10,777 bases of DNA from JBAVEL01 sp049587715 (GTDB lineage: Bacteria; Bacteroidota; Ignavibacteria; UBA10030; UBA6906). Every line of letters begins with the position of its first letter. Within the stretch, counting starts at the first letter, position 1. The stretch lies in NCBI GenBank assembly GCA_049587715.1, contig JBAVEL010000114.1, positions 1-10,777 on the forward strand, in the 5' to 3' direction. This document shows positions 6,083 to 10,777 of the stretch, piece after piece. The translations under genes were made by a program, and so were the position numbers. The notes below the pieces were generated by a model. That model was not told the origin of the DNA. It did no database searches and saw only the letters and a program-made list of their open reading frames with translations.

Positions 6083-7189
6083 TCAGGCCTTCTGGAATGT
6101 CAGGAGCTCCCTGCAGTCTGAGCTCATGGGGCGGAGGGTCTCCTCGGCCACCGCAAGCCGCACCCTGGGTCCTGTGTCCGCGCGGCGGGGGAGATAGACT
6201 TTCCCCGCCATCGTAAGGCCCGCCTCCAGGAACGTGGCTGCCACTTCGTGCGGGAAATCCAGGACCCCGAAGGATCCGATGGAGGGCTCCAGCACCATGC
6301 TGACTCTTCCTCCCGGCTTCAGGATCCGGACCGCCTCCCGGCAGAGGGTCTTGAGCCGGAGCATCGTCTCGGCTCTTGCGGCGGCGGGTGAGAACCCCGT
6401 CTCGTCCGTCTTGGGGTAGAAATCGGCGGGGGGGTCCAGGAACACGTAGTCCACGCTTCCCGACTGCTCGGGGATGCCCGTCTGAAGGATGTTGGCGCGC
6501 TCGATGCGGTTGTCCGCCGGGTCCAGGTCGTACATCCGGCATGTGCGGTCTCCGAAGCAGGGGAGGTTCTCCACCACGTCTCCCGTGGTCCCGCCGCCCG
6601 CCATGGGATCCACGATCATGGCCCCAGGCGCCGTGTAATAGAAGAGGGCGTTGGCCACGATCTGGCCCGGAAGCCGTCCCTTGAAGCCGGACCTTCCGAA
6701 GCGGGGATCGGGGGACTCAAACGACCAGACATTCCGCTCCTTCAGGTCGAAGCCGTAGCGGGTCCGCTCATCCTCCCTGCGGGCCATCTCGTCTTCCCGT
6801 ATCTTCTTCTGCAGATCCGAGATGGTCCACTTGTTGCTTACGGCAAGCCGTTCGTACTGGTCCCGCTTCTTGCTCTCGGAAACCTTGGTGGCCAGTTCGA
6901 AGTAGAACATCTCGGGCAGGGGCCGCTTCTCCACGTCTCCGTAGTAGGTATAGAACAGCATGCACTGCTTCAGCATGCCGTAGGGGAACTTGAACCCGGG
7001 CACGTCCGCCATGCGCTTCAGGACATGATCCCCGAAAATCCCTTCCTTGAGGCCGGCGGGGATGACCCTCTCGACAAGGAACTTGCCCAGATCCCAGTAG
7101 TTGTCGGCGGAGAAGGAGTTCAGCTTCTCAATCAGCGGCTCGAGGGAGGAGCCCCGTGTCGGCTTGGCGGCGGGTGCGGTCTTGCCCAT
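6083..7189 (-). CDS. Solitary DNA methyltransferase with a DUF1016-like N-terminal domain
   Basis: This 368-residue protein has GGAG placed 6 nt before the ATG. Residues about 28-132 (YWDLGKFLVERVI, a helical FPYGMLKQCMLFYTYY, LPEMFYFELATKVSES, QYERLAVSNKWTISDLQKKI) follow the pattern of the DUF1016 N-terminal domain that normally precedes YhcG-type nucleases. A charged linker (about 132-150) leads to a Rossmann methyltransferase: a motif-X-like GRLPGQIVANALFYYT (171-186), the AdoMet-binding VDPMAGGGTT (193-202), acidic YDLDP (220-224), motif IV LDPPADF (251-257) and KPGGRVSMVLEP (291-302). The order X-I-IV is that of gamma-type N6-adenine/N4-cytosine methylases. Ala replaces the aromatic residue expected directly after DPP. 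No nuclease or specificity gene is adjacent, so it looks solitary. Substrate and target site are unknown, and methylation of something other than DNA is not excluded. Confidence 0.78.
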   Translation of the reverse strand: MGKTAPAAKPTRGSSLEPLIEKLNSFSADNYWDLGKFLVERVIPAGLKEGIFGDHVLKRMADVPGFKFPYGMLKQCMLFYTYYGDVEKRPLPEMFYFELATKVSESKKRDQYERLAVSNKWTISDLQKKIREDEMARREDERTRYGFDLKERNVWSFESPDPRFGRSGFKGRLPGQIVANALFYYTAPGAMIVDPMAGGGTTGDVVENLPCFGDRTCRMYDLDPADNRIERANILQTGIPEQSGSVDYVFLDPPADFYPKTDETGFSPAAARAETMLRLKTLCREAVRILKPGGRVSMVLEPSIGSFGVLDFPHEVAATFLEAGLTMAGKVYLPRRADTGPRVRLAVAEETLRPMSSDCRELLTFQKA

Positions 7190-7272
7190 TCCTGACTCCG
7201 TATGGTGTGAGTGACGAGACGCGGGGGGTCGCCGGGTGCGTTGGCACCGGCCCTGTTGCAGCGCACGCCCAT

Positions 7273-7301
7273 ACGATACTGCAAATCGGCTTCTGTTGCA
7301 A
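7273..7301 (-). promoter_or_regulatory. Candidate promoter for the methyltransferase gene
   Basis: On the minus strand TTGCAA (7301-7296) is followed after 17 nt by TATCGT (7278-7273), about 84 nt before the methyltransferase start. The -35 matches well, the -10 only partly. It sits within the TTGCA-rich part of the 207-bp divergent gap 7190-7396, which otherwise holds no gene. Confidence 0.3.
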
Positions 7302-7319
7302 GCTCCCCTGTGCGGGGCA

Positions 7320-7349
7320 TTGCGAAATGGGTGTCCGTGTTTCTATATT
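7320..7349 (+). promoter_or_regulatory. Sigma-70-like promoter for glucokinase
   Basis: TTGCGA (7320-7325) and TATATT (7344-7349) are separated by 18 nt, in an AT-richer patch that stands out from the surroundings. The implied transcript start, near 7356, leaves a leader of about 40 nt containing the ribosome-binding site. Confidence 0.5.
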
Positions 7350-7382
7350 GCCTGCACCCGGGGAGGGGCCGGGTGGAACTCG

Positions 7383-7388
7383 AGGAGG
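7383..7388 (+). promoter_or_regulatory. Strong ribosome-binding site fixing the glucokinase start
   Basis: AGGAGG lies 8 nt before the ATG at 7397. The frame is open back to 7211, but the residues before MILAGDIGGTKT resemble no glucokinase, and the candidate promoter lies inside that stretch. Confidence 0.75.
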
Positions 7389-7396
7389 AATCCCTG

Positions 7397-8380
7397 ATGA
7401 TACTTGCGGGCGACATAGGCGGAACCAAGACCCTGCTGGCGTGGGTGGAGGAATCGGGGGGAGAGCTGTGCCTGCGGCGTCTGGAGAGCTATCCCAGCTC
7501 CCGGTTCGGATCGCTGGGCGAGATCCTGGAGCTGTTTCTCTCCGTGCCCTCTCCCGCGCCCCTGGAGCGCGCCGCCCTGGGAATTGCGGGCCCCGTGGTG
7601 AACGGCCGCTGCGAGGCCACGAACCTTCCCTGGGTGGTGGATGCCGGGGAGACGGCCCGCCGGCTCTCCCTTCCCTCGGTGGAGCTGATCAATGACCTGG
7701 AGGCGGCCGCCTGGGGGATTCTCCGCCTCGGGAAGAAGGAGAGGGAGGTGCTGCAGAGCGGCCTGGCGCGGCCCGGCGGAGCCATCGCGGTGATTGCCGC
7801 CGGAACCGGGCTGGGGGAGGGAGGGCTCGTCTGGGACGGGCGGCGGTATTTCCCTCTCCCCTCCGAAGGAGGACACGTCGATTTCGCCCCCCGGAACGAT
7901 CTGGAGGCCGATCTGCTCCGCTTCCTGGCGGCCCGCCATGGGAGGGTGAGCTATGAGAGGGTGCTCTCGGGCCCCGGCCTCCATGCCCTGTATCAGTTTC
8001 TCCGGTCCCGGTCCGGCCGCCCCGAGCCGGAGGATCTGAAGAGCGAGATGGCGGCGGGGGATCCCCCCGCCGTCATCACCCGCAGGGCGTCGGAGGGTTC
8101 CGATTCCCTCTGCAGCGAAGCCCTCCGACTGTTCGTCTCTCTGTACGGGGCCGAGGCGGGCAACCTGGCTCTCAAGCTCCTCTCCACGGGGGGAGTATAC
8201 GTGGCCGGCGGGATCGCTCCCCGCATCCTCGCCCACATGCGGAACGGTCCCTTCATGGAGTCCTTCCTGGACAAGGGGCGGTTCCGGCCCCTCCTTGCCG
8301 CAATGCCCGTGTGTGTGGTGACCCATCCGCATGTTGCCATCCTGGGGGCCGCGCACAGGGCCCTCTCGGGATCCCTCTGA
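7397..8380 (+). CDS. glk: Glucokinase (Glk family)
   Basis: This 327-residue cytoplasmic enzyme phosphorylates glucose to glucose 6-phosphate with ATP (EC 2.7.1.2), feeding glycolysis. The length is normal for the bacterial Glk family. The ATP-binding phosphate-1 motif DIGGTKT is at residues 6-12, and GIAGPVVNGRCEATNLPW at 62-79. The catalytic-base segment ELINDLEAAAWGI (Asp100) is at 96-108, the phosphate-2 motif AAGTGLGEGGL at 134-144 and the sugar-binding SEGGHVDFAP at 156-165. YERVLSGPGL is at 186-195 and the adenosine-region VYVAGGIAP at 267-275. A ROK-type zinc/cysteine motif is not apparent, which favours Glk over ROK. It is transcribed alone, divergently from the methyltransferase gene, and converges on the permease gene. 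No sugar transporter or regulator lies beside it. Confidence 0.93.
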   Translation: MILAGDIGGTKTLLAWVEESGGELCLRRLESYPSSRFGSLGEILELFLSVPSPAPLERAALGIAGPVVNGRCEATNLPWVVDAGETARRLSLPSVELINDLEAAAWGILRLGKKEREVLQSGLARPGGAIAVIAAGTGLGEGGLVWDGRRYFPLPSEGGHVDFAPRNDLEADLLRFLAARHGRVSYERVLSGPGLHALYQFLRSRSGRPEPEDLKSEMAAGDPPAVITRRASEGSDSLCSEALRLFVSLYGAEAGNLALKLLSTGGVYVAGGIAPRILAHMRNGPFMESFLDKGRFRPLLAAMPVCVVTHPHVAILGAAHRALSGSL

Positions 8381-8383
8381 GCC

Positions 8384-8400
8384 TCCCCGGCCGTCGGGGA
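8384..8400. terminator. Small hairpin between the convergent glk and permease genes
   Basis: TCCCCG (8384-8389) pairs with CGGGGA (8395-8400) around a 5-nt loop and fills most of the 27-bp gap. It could serve both strands. No T-run is present. Confidence 0.45.
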
Positions 8401-8407
8401 CGGGAAG

Positions 8408-9421
8408 TCAGGTTCTCCGGAGCAGGTAGATGAAGAGGGGGGCTCCCAGCGCCGCGGTCACGACCCCCACCGGTATCTCGGCGGGGGCGAGGGTGGTCCG
8501 CGAAACGACATCCGCCAGAAGCAGAAAGAGACCCCCGCACAGGAAGGAGGATGGGAGAAGGATCCGGTGATCCGGGCCGAAGAGGATCCGGCAGATGTGC
8601 GGGATGATCAGGCCCACGAAACCAACCACGCCGCTCACCGACACCACGAGCCCCGTCACCAGGGATGCAAGAAGGTAGGCCAGCCGTTTCAGCCCGGGGA
8701 CGTTCACTCCGAGCTGGAGCGCATCCTCATCCCCCGTGGAAATGAGGTTCAGCTTCCGCGCCTGCGCGAAGAGAAAGCCGGCGGCGATGAGCACCCCGGG
8801 GGCGACGAGGGCCAGCTCCTTCATGTCCGCCGCCCCCAGGTTGCCCATGAGCCAGAGGTAGGCGTTCCTGGAGTCCTCCCGGGAGAGGGCCACGAACAGG
8901 AGCACCGCTGCATGGAAAAAGGCTCCGATCATGACGCCCGCCAGGAGCAGAAGGGAAGTGTCCAGGGTGCCGCGTTTGCGCGCCAGGGTGTAGACCAGCG
9001 CCGTGACGCTCAGGGAGCCGAGAAACGAAGCGGCGGGAACTGCGGGAGACGCCGCCCCCGCCGCCAGGGAGGCCGCAATCAGGGTTCCCATGGTGCCGCC
9101 GCTTGAGATGCCCAGAATGTACGGCTCGGCGAGGGGATTGCGGAGGAGGGCCTGGAAGACGGCTCCGGCCAGGGAGAGCCCCGCCCCCACAAGAAGGGCG
9201 AGAAGAACACGGGGGAGGCGGATCTGGAGCAGGATGGCCTTCTCGGCCGCTGAAAGGCGGTCCCCGCCGCCCAGGAGGTCCGCCATGCTCGAGGCCGGGA
9301 TGCCGACGCTCCCGACACTGAGGGCGGCGAAGAATGCCGCTCCGACAACGAGGAGAAGCGCGCCCGTGATCGCAGCCGCCCGGCGGGGCGTGAGAGGGCC
9401 TCTCCCCCCGAACATCGGCAT
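8408..9421 (-). CDS. FecCD/BtuC-type ABC transporter permease
   Basis: This 337-residue integral inner-membrane protein is of normal family length, with about ten hydrophobic segments. Family hallmarks are RLPR at 68-71, GAGLSLAGAVFQALLRNPLA (79-98) leading into EPYILGISSGG, the WLMGNLG loop (190-196), GDEDALQLGV (230-239), the coupling segment GVVGFVGLIIPHICR (264-278), GPDHR (282-286) and EIPVGVVTAALGAPLFIYLL near the C-terminus. As a dimer with an ATPase, such permeases import iron-siderophores, haem or cobalamin from a periplasmic binding protein. Neither partner is in the window: the next gene downstream is convergent glucokinase. The ATG at 9421 is chosen because an SD sits 7 nt upstream; an ATG at 9415 is the alternative. 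The gene starts 2 bp after the obg stop, so it is probably translated in coupling with it. Confidence 0.9.
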   Translation of the reverse strand: MPMFGGRGPLTPRRAAAITGALLLVVGAAFFAALSVGSVGIPASSMADLLGGGDRLSAAEKAILLQIRLPRVLLALLVGAGLSLAGAVFQALLRNPLAEPYILGISSGGTMGTLIAASLAAGAASPAVPAASFLGSLSVTALVYTLARKRGTLDTSLLLLAGVMIGAFFHAAVLLFVALSREDSRNAYLWLMGNLGAADMKELALVAPGVLIAAGFLFAQARKLNLISTGDEDALQLGVNVPGLKRLAYLLASLVTGLVVSVSGVVGFVGLIIPHICRILFGPDHRILLPSSFLCGGLFLLLADVVSRTTLAPAEIPVGVVTAALGAPLFIYLLRRT

Positions 9422-9423
9422 GG

Positions 9424-10425
9424 TCAGGCCTCCTCCTCCCGGCTCTTGCGAATCCGTTCCCACATGGCTGCAGCCAGCTCCCGCATACCCTCCCCGGTGA
9501 CGGAGGAGATGAGGAAAGCGGATGACCGGCCCATCCGGAGGCGGCCAGCCTTTTTCCGATCGGCCGGACTCAGGAGATCGGCCTTCGTCAGGGCGATGAG
9601 CCGGGGCTTCCGGGCCAGATCCCTGTTGAAGAGCCGCATCTCCTCCACAAGGACCCGCAGATCCTCCGCCGGGTTGCGGGAGGTGCACTCAATCAGGAAC
9701 ACGAGCAGCCGTGTCCGCTCCACGTGCTTCAGAAACTGCACCCCCAGACCCTTTCCTGCATGGGCCCCCCGGATCAGGCCGGGGATGTCGGCCACGACGA
9801 AAGACTTCCCCATGTCGATTCTCACGATCCCCAGGTTGGGGACGAGGGTGGTGAAGGGGTAGTCGGCGATCTTGGGCTTTGCCGCGGAAATGACGGAGAT
9901 GAGCGTGGACTTCCCCGCGTTGGGGAACCCCACCAGGCCCGCGTCGGCAAGAAGCTTCAGCTCCAGCTCGATCTCCCGCTCCTCCCCTTCCCCCCCCCGC
10001 TCGTAACGGCGGGGGGCCTGGATGACGGAGGTGACGAAGGCCGCGTTTCCCCTGCCTCCCCTTCCGCCGCGGGCGGCCACCATCCGTTCGCCCCCGTGGA
10101 TGAGGTCCGCCAGGATCTCGCCGGTGGCCGCATCGCGGATCAGCGTGCCCGCGGGGACCTCCAGCGTCAGATCCGCTCCGCTTTTTCCCGTCCTGTTCGA
10201 CCCCTGGCCGTGCTCCCCCCGCGGGGCGGCGTAGACCCGGCGGTAGCGGAAATCCAGAAGGGTCCCCAGATGCGCATTGGCCTGTACCACGACGCTCCCC
10301 CCCCGGCCTCCGTCTCCGCCGTCGGGCCCCCCTTTGGGCACGTACTTCTCGCGCCGGAAGCTGACGCATCCCGCTCCCCCGTCGCCCCCGCGGACGCGGA
10401 TCCGGGCGGTGTCCACGAAATTCAC
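9424..10425 (-). CDS. obg: GTPase Obg/CgtA
   Basis: This 333-residue essential GTPase associates with the 50S ribosomal subunit and acts in its late assembly and in stress control. The glycine-rich Obg fold covers about residues 1-158 (RGGDGGAGCVSFRREKYVPK, GGPDGGDGGRGG, RGGRGGRGNAAF). The G domain has P-loop GFPNAGKST (166-174), switch YPFTTLVPNLG (189-199), DIPGL (213-217), G4 TKAD (280-283, where NKxD is usual) and G5 SSVTGEG (307-313). The variable C-terminal extension of some Obg proteins is absent; the protein ends in an acidic REEEA. The start codon is GTG, overlapping the upstream gene's stop (GTGA), with AAGGGA about 10 nt upstream. The usual rplU-rpmA neighbours are not seen; an unrecognised gene precedes it. 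Confidence 0.95.
   Translation of the reverse strand: MNFVDTARIRVRGGDGGAGCVSFRREKYVPKGGPDGGDGGRGGSVVVQANAHLGTLLDFRYRRVYAAPRGEHGQGSNRTGKSGADLTLEVPAGTLIRDAATGEILADLIHGGERMVAARGGRGGRGNAAFVTSVIQAPRRYERGGEGEEREIELELKLLADAGLVGFPNAGKSTLISVISAAKPKIADYPFTTLVPNLGIVRIDMGKSFVVADIPGLIRGAHAGKGLGVQFLKHVERTRLLVFLIECTSRNPAEDLRVLVEEMRLFNRDLARKPRLIALTKADLLSPADRKKAGRLRMGRSSAFLISSVTGEGMRELAAAMWERIRKSREEEA
9429..9440 (-). promoter_or_regulatory. Ribosome-binding site of the permease inside the 3' end of obg
   Basis: On the minus strand GGGAGGAGGAGG ends 7 nt before the permease ATG. The same bases encode the final Glu-Glu-Glu of Obg, so the acidic tail doubles as a strong purine-rich SD. This supports the start at 9421 and tight coupling of the two genes. 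Confidence 0.65.
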
Positions 10426-10777
10426 GTGCGGGGGTTCCCTTCGTACCGCTCCTGGACGATCACCGTGAAGCGCATGACCTCCTCGGAAAACGGATCCAGC
10501 CCCTGCTTCCCGAAGAACTCATGGAGGAAAGGCGCCGCCTCGGTCCAGGTGCGCATGTGCTGCAGGGTCTCCAGTATGCTCTCGTACGAGGCGGCATCCC
10601 TTCCGAACAGCCGGCGGATGAACTCCTCTTTCTGTTCCCGCGAGATCATGCCGGCGAGGTCCGGTGCGGGGGCCGCATCTCCCCGCATGCCCGCGAAGGT
10701 GAGGGCGAGCGCCGGATTGCCTGCGCGCGGCCCCGGGGCGGTTTCCTCTTCCTGGGGGGGCCTGCCGTCCGTGACGG
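10422..10777 (-). CDS. Unrecognised protein, C-terminal part, cut by the window edge
   Basis: The frame has no stop from the right edge to the TGA at 10422-10424, giving about 118 visible residues. I do not recognise the family. The visible N-terminal part is acidic and proline/alanine-rich (RPPQEEETAPGPRAG) and looks like a linker. The last 75 or so residues form a compact helical region (SREQKEEFIRRLFG, SYESILETLQHMRTWTEAAP, HEFFGKQGLDPFSEEVMRF, VIVQERYE). In-frame ATGs occur at 10688 and 10649, but neither has a good ribosome-binding site, so the gene probably begins beyond the window. Its stop overlaps the obg GTG start by 4 bp, indicating one operon with coupled translation. Confidence 0.6.
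   Translation of the reverse strand, partial: VTDGRPPQEEETAPGPRAGNPALALTFAGMRGDAAPAPDLAGMISREQKEEFIRRLFGRDAASYESILETLQHMRTWTEAAPFLHEFFGKQGLDPFSEEVMRFTVIVQERYEGNPRT

Noticed and set aside
7343..8356. 337-residue open frame antisense to glucokinase
   Set aside because: Glucokinase motifs on the plus strand are unmistakable; the antisense product has no recognisable features.
9422..9688. N-terminal extension of the permease to an upstream start
   Set aside because: The extension overlaps obg in another frame, is not hydrophobic or permease-like, and a strong SD precedes the ATG at 9421.
9990..9998. C9 run in obg as a phase-variation switch
   Set aside because: obg is expected to be essential, so on/off switching is implausible; the run is probably a result of Gly codons (GGG) in a GC-rich genome.
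1..10777. Mobile elements, CRISPR arrays, tRNA or rRNA genes
   Set aside because: No transposase or integrase, no regularly spaced repeats and no tRNA-like cloverleaf were found in the short intergenic gaps.

Overview
The window is GC-rich and densely coded, with nine protein genes (the last cut by the right edge), short gaps, and no tRNA, rRNA, CRISPR array or insertion sequence that I can see. The organism is a diderm bacterium: it has a TonB-dependent outer-membrane receptor and a lipoprotein. Two secreted proteins end in the NxPNPFN-type C-terminal sorting domain (Por secretion tail / FlgD-Ig-like). That domain on a high-GC background suggests an uncultured FCB-related or neighbouring lineage such as Eisenbacteria, Latescibacterota or Krumholzibacteriota. 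The lineage is inference; the domains are seen.

Layout. Positions 143-3924 (+) form a two-gene unit: a FecA/PupB-like TonB-dependent receptor, then 11 bp later a secreted Asp-box (BNR) propeller protein with a sorting tail. A second Asp-box/YCF48-type propeller with the same kind of tail faces it (5282-3927, -). The two stop codons are 2 bp apart, and the two 3' ends, both encoding MLLLR, form one inverted repeat. A divergent promoter gap (5283-5375) separates this from a small lipoprotein (5376-5984, +).

The lipoprotein converges on a solitary DNA methyltransferase (7189-6083, -). Its N-terminus resembles the DUF1016 N-terminal domain usually found on YhcG-type PD-(D/E)XK nucleases; this fusion is the most unusual gene here. 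A 207-bp divergent gap with promoters on both strands and repeated TTGCA elements leads to a glucokinase (7397-8380, +). The glucokinase converges through a short hairpin on a minus-strand operon. Read in transcription order, that operon is an unrecognised gene entering from the right edge, the Obg GTPase (GTG start, 4-bp overlap), and a FecCD/BtuC-type ABC permease starting 2 bp after Obg and without its ATPase or binding protein in view.

How the genes fit. The receptor, the two propellers and perhaps the lipoprotein are envelope or surface components. The permease could be the inner-membrane step for a siderophore, haem or cobalamin imported by such a receptor, but it is 6 kb away in another operon, so the link is a guess. 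Glucokinase and Obg are housekeeping functions. No complete, clearly new multi-gene system is evident. The best leads are the DUF1016-like/methyltransferase fusion, the shared-tail hairpin, and the receptor-propeller pair.
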